A DNA stretch of 64,000 nt from Flavobacterium sandaracinum (GTDB lineage Bacteria; Bacteroidota; Bacteroidia; Flavobacteriales; Flavobacteriaceae). The stretch spans positions 217,322-281,321 of the forward strand of contig NZ_SMFN01000003.1 in the NCBI RefSeq assembly GCF_004349135.1, given 5' to 3'. The position numbers and the translations under genes were made by a program. Of the stretch, positions 8,870 to 18,729 are shown in pieces; position 1 is the stretch's first letter; each line of letters starts with the position of its first letter. The notes beneath the pieces were generated by a model, which was given only the letters and a program-made list of their open reading frames with translations, made no database searches and was not told the DNA's origin.

Positions 8870-10630
8870 ATGAAAGAATTACGTTATTTAAATAAATACT
8901 TTGTCAAATACAAATACAGTTTTTTACTCGGAATTATTTTTACGATTATAGCTCAAATCTTTATGTTGTTCACTCCTAAATTGATCAGCAAGTCTTTTAA
9001 GGTTATTGAAGCTTTCGCCAAAGATAAAACCGTGGCCAAATCCGTGATTCATGAAGAATTAATTTCGAATATTTTACTAATTATTGCCACAACGATCATT
9101 GCGGGTTTCCTTACTTTTTTGATGCGACAAACTCTAATTGTAATGTCGCGCCATATTGAATTTGACCTAAAAAATGAAGTATTCCGCCAATATGAAAATC
9201 TTTCTCAGAACTTCTACAAGCAAAACCGCACAGGAGATTTAATGAACCGAATCAGCGAAGACGTTTCAAAAGTGAGAATGTACGTTGGTCCAGCAGTAAT
9301 GTATACCATAAACACGGTTATCCGTTTTGCTATTGTTATTGTTTACATGTATAATGTATCGCCTACATTAACATTGTACACACTCTTGCCCTTACCGCTT
9401 TTATCGTATGCTATTTTCAAGCTAAGCTCAGAAATCAATGTTAGAAGCACCATTTTTCAACAATATTTATCCAAAGTATCCAGTTTTTCACAAGAAATAT
9501 TCTCTGGAATCCGCGTGATAAAAGCATATTCTTTGGAGGATCAACATCAAAATAACATGGTTAATTTAGCGAATGAAAGCAAAAGTAAAAGCTTGAATTT
9601 GGCCAAAGTACAGTCTTTATTTGGTCCATTAATGTTGGCTCTAATAGGAATCAGTAACTTAGTGGTCATTTATTTTGGTGGTTTAATGTATATCGATGGC
9701 ACCATTAAAAGCATTGGAACCATTGCTGAATTTATCTTGTATGTCAATATGCTTACTTGGCCAGTAGCGTCCTTAGGTTGGGTTTCGTCTATGGTTCAAG
9801 AAGCAGAAGCGTCGCAGAAAAGGCTTAATGAATTTCTAAAAATAGAACCAGAAATAAAAAATAAAAATGAAAACAAATCGGTGATTGAAGGAACTATTTC
9901 TTTTGAAAATGTAAGTTACACCTATGAAGACACCAATATCAAAGCACTTCAAAACATATCTTTCACCGTACAAAAGGGAGAAACTTTAGCTATCCTAGGC
10001 AAAACAGGGTCTGGAAAATCTACCATTTTATCCCTAATTTCAAGAATGTACGATGTTTCAGAAGGAAAAATAAATATTGATAAAAATGAAATAAGCACCA
10101 TCAATCTTTTTGATTTACGCAACAGTATTGGAATTGTACCGCAAGATGCCTTTTTATTTTCAGACAGTATCAAGAACAATATTATGTTCGGAAAAGAAAA
10201 TGCTACAGAAGAAGAAGTAAAATCTGCTGCTAAAAGTGCTGTTGTTCATGATAATATAATGGGCTTCAGTAAACAATATGAAACAGTTTTGGGCGAAAGA
10301 GGAATTACCCTTTCAGGTGGTCAAAAGCAGAGAGTTTCTATCGCGAGAGCTATCATTAAGAATCCTCCCATTTTGCTATTTGACGATTGCTTATCCGCTG
10401 TGGACACCCAAACTGAAGAAGAGATACTAAACAACTTACACGAAATATGCAAAGACAAAACAACTATTATTGTTAGTCATCGTGTTTCTTCGGCTAAAAA
10501 CGCAGACCGAATTATTATCATTGATAAAGGCCAAATTATACAACAAGGTTCTCATAATCAATTGATAAATCAGGAAGGATATTACGCCGCTTTATACTTG
10601 AAACAACTTTCAGAAAAAGAAATGCTTTAA
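8870..10630 (+). CDS. ABC exporter, fused membrane and ATPase domains
   Basis: A 586-residue half-transporter of the MsbA/LmrA type: six membrane helices in residues 1-320, ATPase in the rest. Walker A GKTGSGKST is near residue 377, Q-loop VPQDAFLFSDS, signature LSGGQKQR near 481, Walker B ILLFDDCLSAVD and H-loop IIVSHR. The residue after the Walker B Asp is Asp, not the usual catalytic Glu, as in YheI/BmrC-like exporters whose partner supplies the active site. No partner exporter lies adjacent. Substrate unknown (lipid or drug-like). Confidence 0.9.
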   Translation: MKELRYLNKYFVKYKYSFLLGIIFTIIAQIFMLFTPKLISKSFKVIEAFAKDKTVAKSVIHEELISNILLIIATTIIAGFLTFLMRQTLIVMSRHIEFDLKNEVFRQYENLSQNFYKQNRTGDLMNRISEDVSKVRMYVGPAVMYTINTVIRFAIVIVYMYNVSPTLTLYTLLPLPLLSYAIFKLSSEINVRSTIFQQYLSKVSSFSQEIFSGIRVIKAYSLEDQHQNNMVNLANESKSKSLNLAKVQSLFGPLMLALIGISNLVVIYFGGLMYIDGTIKSIGTIAEFILYVNMLTWPVASLGWVSSMVQEAEASQKRLNEFLKIEPEIKNKNENKSVIEGTISFENVSYTYEDTNIKALQNISFTVQKGETLAILGKTGSGKSTILSLISRMYDVSEGKINIDKNEISTINLFDLRNSIGIVPQDAFLFSDSIKNNIMFGKENATEEEVKSAAKSAVVHDNIMGFSKQYETVLGERGITLSGGQKQRVSIARAIIKNPPILLFDDCLSAVDTQTEEEILNNLHEICKDKTTIIVSHRVSSAKNADRIIIIDKGQIIQQGSHNQLINQEGYYAALYLKQLSEKEML

Positions 10631-10701
10631 TTGTTGTGTAATACATATTTTTTGTAGATTTTTGGAAACTAGTTAACAACCATAAATTGACAGAAAGGAT
10701 T

Positions 10702-11082
10702 ATGAGAGAACATGACATGTTAGAAAAAGAAGAGATATTTTCTAAAGTTTTACGAGCTGGACGAAGAACCTATTTCTTTGATGTGAGAGCTACAAAAGCA
10801 GATGATTATTACATTACCATTACCGAAAGCAAAAAATTTACTGAAGAAGATGGTTCATTCCACTTCAAAAAACATAAAATCTATTTATACAAGGAGGATT
10901 TTGCTGCTTTTGCTGAGATCTTAGGAGATATGACTTCTTATGTTTTGAACCATAAAGGCGAAGAGGTAATATCAGAAAGACACCAAAAAGATTTCAAAAA
11001 AGAATATGCCTCTGAAAAATCAGATGATGAGATCCTACCGCAAACATCTAGTTTTACAGATATCGATTTTGATGATATTTAA
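10702..11082 (+). CDS. DUF3276 / PUR-alpha-like nucleic-acid-binding protein
   Basis: A 126-residue protein matching the Bacteroidota DUF3276 (PurA-like) family: KEEIFSKVLRAGRRTYFFDV, YYITITESKK and HKIYLYKEDFAAF form the beta-beta-beta-beta-alpha PUR repeat known to bind single-stranded DNA/RNA in related proteins. The C-terminus is an acidic tail (DDEILPQTSSFTDIDFDDI). I start at the ATG at 10702; an in-frame TTG 15 bp upstream is less likely. It follows the ABC exporter by 70 bp and ends at a strong terminator. Confidence 0.9.
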   Translation: MREHDMLEKEEIFSKVLRAGRRTYFFDVRATKADDYYITITESKKFTEEDGSFHFKKHKIYLYKEDFAAFAEILGDMTSYVLNHKGEEVISERHQKDFKKEYASEKSDDEILPQTSSFTDIDFDDI

Positions 11083-11110
11083 TAGCTAAAAGACGCTTAA
11101 ACGAAAGTTA

Positions 11111-11147
11111 AAAGCCTGAAATTCAAATGAGTTTCAGGCTTTTTTTA
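11111..11147 (+). terminator. terminator after the PUR-like gene
   Basis: AAAGCCTGAAA pairs with TTTCAGGCTTT, followed by seven T residues. Confidence 0.9.
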
Positions 11148-11173
11148 TTACGTTTACTATCTATATAACTCAA

Positions 11174-12094
11174 ATGACAGAAACTAAATCATTAACCGGT
11201 ATTGTTTACGACAAACTGTTATCTGAAAAGACAAAGAAAATAACCGAAAAGTTTTTTATATCTGTAGCTATAATTAGCTATTTACTTCATTTGCTTGTTA
11301 TAGCATTGGTTGATCTTGAAATTATTTTGGTCAATGATTATTCGAAATTGTTGAGTAATCCAATCTCTGCCATTTATACTCCTTTTTCCTTTATATTGAT
11401 ATACGAAGTGTATCTTTTAGTCTATTATTTACCTAAATCAACAACAATCTACATAGGCAAACAATATGAAATTATAACATTAATTATTATTCGTAGAATA
11501 TTCAAAGACTTAACTAAATTAGAAATTAACTCGAATTGGTTTGAAGTTAAAACCAATATCAATTTTACGTTAGATATAATAGCAACTGTAATTTTATTTT
11601 ACCTTATTTATCTTTTTTATAAGCTCAACAGACAAAATGAAATAAATCAAGCCATTACTCAAAAAAATATAGAATTAACAAAATTCATCAATCTAAAAAA
11701 CATTTTTGCAATTGCACTCATTCCAATATTTCTCGTGTTATCAATATACAGTTTAGGACACTGGATATATGAAAGTTTTTTTTCGCTCCGGGAAATAGTC
11801 TACAACATTAAGGATATCAACAAGATTTTCTTCGAAAAGTTTTTTACAATTTTAATTCTAACCGAAGTACTTTTACTATTATTCTCTTTCTTTCTATCCG
11901 ATAAATTCAATAGAGTTATTCGAAACTCAGGATTCATAATTTCAACCATCTTAATCAAACTTTCGTTCGAAACAGAAGGGATTATGAACACCATTCTTAT
12001 TGTAACTGCCGTATTATTTGGTGTTATTGTTTTAGCAATTAATAATAAATATGAAACATTGGAAGTAAAAAAAGAAAGCGCTTTGGTGCCTTAA
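11174..12094 (+). CDS. multi-spanning membrane protein of unknown function
   Basis: A 306-residue protein with roughly eight hydrophobic segments (for example FISVAIISYLLHLLVIALV, PFSFILIYEVYLLVYYL, IIATVILFYLIYLFY, FAIALIPIFLVLSIYSLG, FFTILILTEVLLLLFSFFL, NTILIVTAVLFGVIVLAI) and a short charged C-terminus. I recognise no family. It sits alone between a terminator and a convergent CsaA-like gene, which it almost touches (2 bp between stops). An integral inner-membrane protein is directly supported; any role is not. Confidence 0.75.
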   Translation: MTETKSLTGIVYDKLLSEKTKKITEKFFISVAIISYLLHLLVIALVDLEIILVNDYSKLLSNPISAIYTPFSFILIYEVYLLVYYLPKSTTIYIGKQYEIITLIIIRRIFKDLTKLEINSNWFEVKTNINFTLDIIATVILFYLIYLFYKLNRQNEINQAITQKNIELTKFINLKNIFAIALIPIFLVLSIYSLGHWIYESFFSLREIVYNIKDINKIFFEKFFTILILTEVLLLLFSFFLSDKFNRVIRNSGFIISTILIKLSFETEGIMNTILIVTAVLFGVIVLAINNKYETLEVKKESALVP

Positions 12095-12095
12095 C

Positions 12096-12434
12096 TTACC
12101 CAATTTGCAATCCGTTCTCGATTTTAAAATCAGGTGCCAACAAAATCACATCTCCGTTTACACCTACAGCTCCAAGGACAAGACATTCACTCATGAATTT
12201 CCCAATTTGCTTTTTAGGAAAATTAACCACGGCTACGATTTGACGATTTAGTAGATCTTCTTTTTGATATCTTTTCGTAATTTGCGCAGATGTTTTTCTA
12301 ATTCCAAGATCAGAACCAAAATCGATAGTAAGCTGATAAGCTGGATTTCTGGCCTCGGGAAAATCATGCACTTCCAATATCGTTCCTACACGCATTTCTA
12401 CTTTCTCAAATTCCGGCCAGCTGATGTTTTCCAT
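12096..12434 (-). CDS. CsaA-like tRNA-binding-domain protein
   Basis: A 112-residue OB-fold protein of the EMAP/CsaA (tRNA_bind) family: FEKVEMRVGTILEV, LTIDFGSDLGIRKTSAQIT, RQIVAVVNFPKKQIGKFMSE and GDVILLAPDFKIENG are the typical blocks. Bacillus CsaA binds tRNA and has chaperone activity; the same for this protein is inference. Length is exactly typical for CsaA. Single gene, convergent with the membrane protein. Confidence 0.9.
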   Translation of the reverse strand: MENISWPEFEKVEMRVGTILEVHDFPEARNPAYQLTIDFGSDLGIRKTSAQITKRYQKEDLLNRQIVAVVNFPKKQIGKFMSECLVLGAVGVNGDVILLAPDFKIENGLQIG

Positions 12435-12576
12435 AATTAATTTATTAAATATTAGGACATTATAACAAACCTATAAATTTTACAACTATTCACACTAATT
12501 CTATAAAACTATTTTCATAATATCCGTTTATTTTTACAAAACTAATATTAATTTACTCTAGTAAATACTATCGATT

Positions 12577-13470
12577 ATGGAACCGAATACGATGAACACA
12601 GACCAATTGCATAAAAAAAATATTCAGGACGAAACAAGAACTGGAATAGATATGTATATTGAGACAGCACCAAATGTAAAATTATATGTGAAAGATTATG
12701 GACAAGGTAAGCCCGTCATACTTATACATGGATGGCCTTTATCCAATGAAATGTGGGAATACCAAATTGATACTTTAGTTCAAAATAACTTTAGAGTTAT
12801 TGCGTATGACCGTCGTGGCTTTGGTAAATCTTCTCAACCTTGGGACGGTTATGATTATGATACCTTAGCTGATGATTTAGCAACTATTATCAAACATTTA
12901 GACTTGGAGCAAGCTGCACTTGTTGGATTTTCAATGGGTGGTGGAGAAGTTGTGCGCTATTTCAGCCGTCATGCTGGAAAAGGGGTTTCAAAAGCAGTAC
13001 TAATAGCATCAATAACCCCTTTTCAATTGCAAACGGACTCCAATCCTAACGGAGTTCCACAAGAGAAATACGATGGAATGGCAGAACAAATTAAAGCCGA
13101 CCGAATTGGTTTTCTGGACAGTTTTGGAAAAACATTTTTTGGGGTAAGTTCTATCAGTAAACCTATCAGCACGCCTTTATTAGATTACTATAGAATGTTA
13201 TGTTCCTTTGCTTCGCCTCGTGCGACTTTAGAATGTGCCAAGTCATTTTCATCTACTGATTTTCGCTCAGAAATGGCCTCTGTAAATGTCCCCACCATGA
13301 TTATTCATGGGGATGAAGACAAAACAGTCAATATTGAAATTACGTCTGAAGTAGCAGCAAAATTAATTCCGAACAATAAATTCATTATTTATCAAGGAGC
13401 GCCACACGGACTATTTTACACCGAAAAAGACAAATTAAATAAAGATTTAATTGAATTTTTAAATTCATAA
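12577..13470 (+). CDS. alpha/beta hydrolase (non-heme haloperoxidase/arylesterase-like)
   Basis: Up to 297 residues. The fold signature is clear: PVILIHGWPLSNEMW (oxyanion hole), YDRRGFGKS, nucleophile elbow GFSMGGG with Ser119, acid in IIHGDEDKTV, and base in GAPHGLFYTEKD. These features fit cofactor-free haloperoxidases/arylesterases; actual substrate unknown. The first 25 residues are not family-like, so an internal ATG at residue 26 (MYIETAPNVK) may be the true start. Convergent with the PPIase gene across a shared terminator. Confidence 0.85.
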   Translation: MEPNTMNTDQLHKKNIQDETRTGIDMYIETAPNVKLYVKDYGQGKPVILIHGWPLSNEMWEYQIDTLVQNNFRVIAYDRRGFGKSSQPWDGYDYDTLADDLATIIKHLDLEQAALVGFSMGGGEVVRYFSRHAGKGVSKAVLIASITPFQLQTDSNPNGVPQEKYDGMAEQIKADRIGFLDSFGKTFFGVSSISKPISTPLLDYYRMLCSFASPRATLECAKSFSSTDFRSEMASVNVPTMIIHGDEDKTVNIEITSEVAAKLIPNNKFIIYQGAPHGLFYTEKDKLNKDLIEFLNS

Positions 13471-13518
13471 ATAGGTATTAAACTTTCAAATGGCTAAAGC
13501 TTTACTATAATCAACAAA

Positions 13519-13546
13519 AAATCCCAAAACTCACGTTTTGGGATTT
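13519..13546. terminator. bidirectional terminator
   Basis: AAATCCCAAAAC pairs with GTTTTGGGATTT over a TCAC loop, between the convergent hydrolase and PPIase genes. Confidence 0.88.
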
Positions 13547-13578
13547 CCTAATTTTATAAAGACCGTGAATAGTTTAGA

Positions 13579-14511
13579 CTATTTTACTTCCATTAATTCT
13601 ACATCAAAAATCAAAGTAGCATTAGGTGGAATTGCTCCTCCAGCACCACGAGATCCATATCCTAAATCAGATGGGATCACAAAGCGGGCTTTATCGCCTA
13701 CTCGCAACAAGGCAATTCCTTCATCCCAACCTTCGATAACCTGACCTTGACCCAATCTGAATTCAATTGGTTTTTTTCTTGGATATGATGAATCAAAAAC
13801 TTTCCCATTCTCTAATGAACCTTCATAATGAACAGCCACTGTTTTTCCGCTTTCTGCTTTTTTACCTTCACCTCTTTGGATGAATTGGTAACGCAAACCG
13901 CTTTCTGTTTTCTCAAAACCAGCTGCTAATTTTTCCATAGCTGCTTCCACTTCTGCTTTTAGAGCGGCATCACGTTTGTTACGAGATCCTTTGAATGTGA
14001 TAAATGCTTCAATTGCATTCCAATTTTTAGCGTCTTCACCTTCTCTGATAATTTCTAAAGATTCTAAGACATCTCCTTGTTCAACAGCATCCACAATATC
14101 TTGTCCTTCCACCACATGACCAAAAACAGTATGCTTGTTATCCAACCAGTCCGTTGGAATGTGCGTGATGTAGAACTGAGAACCGTTTGTTCCAGGTCCT
14201 GAGTTAGCCATTGCTAAAACTCCCGGACGGTTGTGTTTTAAACTTGGGTGAAATTCATCATCAAATTTGTACCCTGGATCTCCAGTCCCTGTTCCTTGAG
14301 GACAACCTCCTTGAATCATAAAGTTAGGAATTACTCTGTGAAATTTTAATCCATCATAAAATTTAACCCCTTGTGGTTTAACTTTATTTTCTAATTTTCC
14401 TTCAGCCAATCCTACGAAGTTTCCAACAGTTCCTGGAGTCAAATCGTGTGTTAGTTTTACTAAAATAGCACCTTTTGTAGTGTTGAATTTAGCGTATATT
14501 CCGTTTTCCAT
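13579..14511 (-). CDS. dual-family immunophilin: cyclophilin fused to FKBP
   Basis: A 310-residue fusion of two unrelated peptidyl-prolyl isomerases. Residues about 1-165 are cyclophilin (KFHRVIPNFMIQGGCPQGTG, FDDEFHPSLKH, GPGTNGSQFYITH, HTVFGHVVEGQDIV). Residues about 220-310 are FKBP (VAVHYEGSLENGKVFDSSY, LGQGQVIEGWDEGIALL, GYGSRGAGGAIPPNATLIFDVEL). A helical, alanine-rich linker joins them. No signal peptide, so it acts in the cytoplasm. Cyclophilin-FKBP fusions are known from a few lineages, Flavobacteria among them; both active sites look intact. Confidence 0.93.
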   Translation of the reverse strand: MENGIYAKFNTTKGAILVKLTHDLTPGTVGNFVGLAEGKLENKVKPQGVKFYDGLKFHRVIPNFMIQGGCPQGTGTGDPGYKFDDEFHPSLKHNRPGVLAMANSGPGTNGSQFYITHIPTDWLDNKHTVFGHVVEGQDIVDAVEQGDVLESLEIIREGEDAKNWNAIEAFITFKGSRNKRDAALKAEVEAAMEKLAAGFEKTESGLRYQFIQRGEGKKAESGKTVAVHYEGSLENGKVFDSSYPRKKPIEFRLGQGQVIEGWDEGIALLRVGDKARFVIPSDLGYGSRGAGGAIPPNATLIFDVELMEVK

Positions 14512-14732
14512 TGTGTTTAATTTTTATTGAAGGGCAAATTTACGAAATTAATTTATTTGAACCTATTCGCTAAAATGTTACATTTGATAAATTACCATGA
14601 TGTTTTGTCCCATTTATTGCCTTTAAAAAATCTTATTTAAAGTAATTTAAAATTTAACCTTTGAATAAATGATAATTCAACTTGGATTCAATTAATACTT
14701 TTAATACCATCACCATTAAAAACTTATTTTTC

Positions 14733-17252
14733 ATGAAATCTATCTATTACATTTTATTCTTTATTAGCTTCATTTGTAATGCGCAACAGCAGCTGGTGAC
14801 ATTAGAGTATTTTTTACCAAAAAATTCTATATACAATGAAAAAATTCCAACTCCAAAAAGCATATTTAATTTTGAATTAGGAGAAATGCACACGGATCAC
14901 AACCAAGTGGTTCAATTTATGAATGCAATTGCAAAAGCCTCAGATAGAGTACAAATAGAAACAACCGGTTACACCTATGAAAACCGTCCGCTTCAGTTAC
15001 TTACTATTTCGAGCCCTGAAAATTTAGCAAAAATTGATGAAATACATAAAAGACATCTAGCACTAACGGACTCAAATGCAGGTGTTCAGGACGTATCTGA
15101 CTTACCGATTATAGTTTATTTAGGATATTCCATACATGGCAATGAATCGAGCGGAACAGGTGCTGCAATTGCTTTGGCCTATTATCTTGCAGCATCTGAA
15201 AGTCCTGAACTTGAAAAAATACTAGACAATACGGTCATTTTATTAGATCCTAGTTTAAATCCAGATGGATTGCATCGTTTTTCTACTTGGGTAAATAGCC
15301 ATAAAAGTAAAAATTTAGTATCCGATCCAAATGACAGAGAATTCAATGAAGCATGGCCGGGTGGTCGATTTAACCATTATTGGTTTGACATGAACAGAGA
15401 CTGGCTTCCTGTTCAACTTCCTGAAAGTCAGGCACGCATTAGAACTTATAGAAAATGGATGCCTAACGTATTGTGTGATTTCCACGAAATGGGGACTAAT
15501 TCGACCTATTTTTTTCAACCAGGAGTTCAAAGTCGCACGAATCCACTTACTCCTGAATTAAACCAAAAACTTACTTCAAAAATTGCTGGCTACCATGCCA
15601 AAGCATTGGATAAAATTGGAAGTTTTTATTTTGTCGAAGACGGTTTTGATGACTTTTATTACGGTAAAGGATCTACTTATCCAGACATTAATGGCGGTAT
15701 AGGTATTTTATTCGAACAAGCGAGTTCAAGAGGCCATGCCCAACAAAGCGTAAACGGAGTAATCACTTTTCCATTTACCATCAGAAATCAATTTACTACC
15801 AGCCTATCAACGTTGCAGGCTGCGTATGAAATGCGAAAAGAGTTGTTGAAATACCAAAAGGATTTTTTTGCTAATTCCAGTATCGAAAGTAAAAATAATA
15901 AAATAAAAGGCTACGTTTTTGGAGACGAAAAAGATGCCACTAAAGTAAAAGAACTGACTAAAATTCTTAGCCAACACAAGATTGAAATGCTTCATTTGAA
16001 AGAAGACATCACGATTAACAAAAAGAAATTCAGTAAAGACTTGAGTGTTATTATTCCAATGGAACAAAAAAATTCAAAGCTGATTCACGCTATTTTCGAT
16101 AGACAAACCAAGTTTAAAGACAGCTTGTTTTATGACATTTCAGCATGGAATTTTGATTTGGCTTTCAATTTAAATTTCGAAGGGATGAATTCCCTGTCAC
16201 AGGCTGGAACGCGTTACGAAAACTCGTTAAAATCCGGAATAGTAAATCAAAAAAGTGATGTGGGTTATTTAATTGAATGGACCGATTACAATTCTCCTAA
16301 ACTTTTATACCAATTACTTGCCAAAGGATTGCGCGTAAAAACAACCAAAAAACCATTTGTACACAACGGGAAAACTTTTTCTTATGGAAGCTTATTAGTG
16401 CCTATTCAAAATCAAACGCTGAGTTCGGATGAAATTTATGCTTACCTCAACCAAATTATTCCAAACTATGCTATTGCTGTTACCGCAGTAGAAACAGGCT
16501 TTACCGATGGTGCCAATTTAGGAAATCCTAATTTAGTCAATCTCACTATGCCAAAAGTAGCCATGGTTGTGGGACGTAATGTTGATCCATCAGATGCAGG
16601 AGAATTATGGCATTTATTTGATCAAAAAGTAGAGATTCCGTTAACTAAAATAGATGTAGAACAACTGCAAAAAGTAAATCTTAGCGCCTACACTACTTTA
16701 ATCATGGTGAATGGAAATTATGCTGGACTTTCAGCGGCCACATTAACTAAAATAGAACAATGGATACAAAATGGAGGAACTTTAATTGCTTATCAGGATG
16801 CCATTAAATGGCTGAATGATGCCAAATTAATTGAGTTGAATTTAAAAACTAGTAAAAGCGAAGCCAAAGCGATTACCTATGAACAAACTAGCGATTTCAA
16901 AGGGGCACAAGAGATTGGTGGAGCCATATTTGAAACTAAATTAGATTTGTCACACCCTATTAATTATGGAATGCCAAGAAATACAATGCCTATTTTCAGG
17001 AATACATCGATCTTTATTGAACCCAATAAAAATAGCTTTAGTAACCCGATACAATACACTAAGAGTCCATTACTAAGCGGTTACATTTCGAAACCAAAAC
17101 TGGAATTATTAAAAGAAACCGTACCGTTTCAAGCGATACGAAAAGGAGAAGGGAATATCTTAATTTTTACGGACAACACAAATTTCAGAGCTTTCTGGTT
17201 GGGAACCGAAAAATTATTTTGGAATGCGGTTTTCTTTAGTAAGCTCATGTAG
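14733..17252 (+). CDS. secreted M14-family zinc carboxypeptidase
   Basis: An 839-residue protein with signal peptide (KSIYYILFFISFICNAQQ) from the ATG at 14733. Residues about 40-360 form the M14 domain: zinc ligands His135 and Glu138 in SIHGNESSGTG, NPDG, DMNRDW, and His251 in DFHEMGTNS; the catalytic Glu is likely in ILFEQASSRG. The C-terminal 450 residues include a class I glutamine-amidotransferase-like segment (WIQNGGTLIAYQDA) common in large Bacteroidota M14 proteins. Substrate unknown. No T9SS C-terminal signal seen. Confidence 0.88.
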   Translation: MKSIYYILFFISFICNAQQQLVTLEYFLPKNSIYNEKIPTPKSIFNFELGEMHTDHNQVVQFMNAIAKASDRVQIETTGYTYENRPLQLLTISSPENLAKIDEIHKRHLALTDSNAGVQDVSDLPIIVYLGYSIHGNESSGTGAAIALAYYLAASESPELEKILDNTVILLDPSLNPDGLHRFSTWVNSHKSKNLVSDPNDREFNEAWPGGRFNHYWFDMNRDWLPVQLPESQARIRTYRKWMPNVLCDFHEMGTNSTYFFQPGVQSRTNPLTPELNQKLTSKIAGYHAKALDKIGSFYFVEDGFDDFYYGKGSTYPDINGGIGILFEQASSRGHAQQSVNGVITFPFTIRNQFTTSLSTLQAAYEMRKELLKYQKDFFANSSIESKNNKIKGYVFGDEKDATKVKELTKILSQHKIEMLHLKEDITINKKKFSKDLSVIIPMEQKNSKLIHAIFDRQTKFKDSLFYDISAWNFDLAFNLNFEGMNSLSQAGTRYENSLKSGIVNQKSDVGYLIEWTDYNSPKLLYQLLAKGLRVKTTKKPFVHNGKTFSYGSLLVPIQNQTLSSDEIYAYLNQIIPNYAIAVTAVETGFTDGANLGNPNLVNLTMPKVAMVVGRNVDPSDAGELWHLFDQKVEIPLTKIDVEQLQKVNLSAYTTLIMVNGNYAGLSAATLTKIEQWIQNGGTLIAYQDAIKWLNDAKLIELNLKTSKSEAKAITYEQTSDFKGAQEIGGAIFETKLDLSHPINYGMPRNTMPIFRNTSIFIEPNKNSFSNPIQYTKSPLLSGYISKPKLELLKETVPFQAIRKGEGNILIFTDNTNFRAFWLGTEKLFWNAVFFSKLM

Positions 17253-17298
17253 AAAAAACGAGAATCCTAAAGTGAAATAGCATATCAGCATATTAAAA

Positions 17299-17340
17299 AA
17301 AGAAAGCCCAGCGTAGAAATACGTTGCGCTTTCTTTGGTT
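17299..17340 (+). terminator. terminator after the M14 peptidase gene
   Basis: AAAGAAAGC..CGTA pairs with TACG..GCTTTCTTT, followed by GGTTTT. Confidence 0.75.
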
Positions 17341-17844
17341 TTAATATTAATCTAATACCCTACGGCTTGGCGAGGTAGGAGACTAAATTAAGATTTAATT
17401 TTCGGTTAATTACTGTTTTACAAGTACAAAACCATCTTAAATCAATCTTATTATAAATCGCTGGGGTATGCAGTTACTTATCTATTTTTAGCTTCTAAAT
17501 GCTTTTCAAAAATTTGAATTTTTTCATCTATGAAATATTTTTTAACCATTTATAAATATTAACCAAAACAGAAAGCAACCGTCAACAGCTTGTACTACAA
17601 CTGGCCAATCTCAAATTTTACTCACTATTTCCATATTTTTTTTATTTTGTAGATTTTTGATCGTAATTGTGCTCAACTAATTTACATGGGTCTGACAAAA
17701 CCAAACCTATCACCCCAATGCGGTTGACTTTATCTGGAAAATATGGAAATATTAGGTTTTTAAATGCATAAAAGATTACAAATAAAGGTGTGAAGCAAAA
17801 AGCTCTGAAAGAAAAGTTTAATCGTTGAATTGGGTATTTGGTTA

Positions 17845-17874
17845 TTTGAAAACGGCAGCATCTTTGTACCTTTG
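17845..17874 (+). promoter_or_regulatory. Bacteroidota promoter for trmD
   Basis: TTTG (17845-17848), 18 bp, TACCTTTG (17867-17874): a full match to the Bacteroidota -33/-7 consensus. It lies 27 bp before the ATG and supports that start over one further upstream. Confidence 0.75.
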
Positions 17875-17901
17875 CGACCTAGAACCTTATTAAGAAAAAT
17901 T

Positions 17902-18579
17902 ATGCGCATCGATATTGTTACCGTTCTCCCTGAATTATTGCGAAGTCCTTTTGAAGCTTCGATTATGAAACGTGCTATTGACAAAGGTTTAGTAGAAGTT
18001 CATTTTCATAACTTGCGCGATTACACTACCAATAGACAAAAAAGTGTAGATGATTATCCCTATGGCGGTGGTGCCGGAATGGTGATGACGGTGCAACCAA
18101 TTGACGCTTGCATTACGCATTTGAAAAGCGAAAGAACCTACGATGAAATTATTTATATGTCGCCAGATGGGGAAACCTTGAACCAAAAAATGGCCAACAC
18201 CATGTCGATGTATGAAAATATTATTATCCTTTGCGGACATTACAAAGGTGTAGATCAACGCGTACGTGATCATTTTATCACCAAAGAAATATCAATTGGT
18301 GATTATGTATTGAGTGGCGGCGAATTAGGAGCTTTGGTATTATCAGATGCATTAATCCGATTGATTCCAGGAGTTTTGAGTGACGAAACCTCAGCTTTGA
18401 CGGATAGTTTTCAAGACGGATTATTGTCAGGACCTATATACACCCGTCCGGCAGATTACAACGGCTGGAAAGTTCCAGAAGTTTTAACATCAGGGAATTT
18501 TGCTAAAATAGACAAATGGCGTGAGGATATGGCCTACGAGCACACGAAGAACAGAAGACCCGATTTATTGGAGGAATAG
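17902..18579 (+). CDS. trmD: tRNA (guanine37-N1)-methyltransferase TrmD
   Basis: A 225-residue SPOUT methyltransferase that adds the m1G37 mark preventing frameshifts. [13 protein letters not shown] is the family N-terminus, [13 protein letters not shown] the substrate loop, [12 protein letters not shown] and [15 protein letters not shown] the trefoil-knot SAM site, and [14 protein letters not shown] the C-terminal domain. Usually trmD is directly next to rplS; here they are separated by a four-helix-bundle gene and repeat DNA. Confidence 0.96.
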   Translation: MRIDIVTVLPELLRSPFEASIMKRAIDKGLVEVHFHNLRDYTTNRQKSVDDYPYGGGAGMVMTVQPIDACITHLKSERTYDEIIYMSPDGETLNQKMANTMSMYENIIILCGHYKGVDQRVRDHFITKEISIGDYVLSGGELGALVLSDALIRLIPGVLSDETSALTDSFQDGLLSGPIYTRPADYNGWKVPEVLTSGNFAKIDKWREDMAYEHTKNRRPDLLEE

Positions 18580-18589
18580 TTTTCAGTCG

Positions 18590-18720
18590 CAGTTTTCAGT
18601 TTTCAGTTTGAAATCGAATAAAAAACTGTAGTCTGCATTCCCTATTAACTGAGACTGAACCTTTGGCTGGAAACCGAGACGGAGACTGAAAATTGAGACG
18701 GAGACTAAAAAACCTAAATA
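18590..18720 (+). repeat. CAGTTTTC / GAGACTGA repeat tract, left of the four-helix-bundle gene
   Basis: Tandem TTTTCAGT units run into AACTGAGACTGAAC (18647-18660), CCGAGACGGAGACTGAAAA and TGAGACGGAGACTAAAA. The same motif returns on the other side of the next gene. Confidence 0.7.
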
Positions 18721-18729
18721 AAGTCAATA

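Larger units (their letters stand above)
17253..17901. other. intergenic stretch between M14 peptidase and trmD
   Basis: It holds the terminator of the upstream gene (17299-17340), a spaced 14-bp inverted repeat TATTTCCATATTTT (17626-17639) / AAAATATGGAAATA (17738-17751), and the trmD promoter. No coding sequence seen. Confidence 0.5.
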
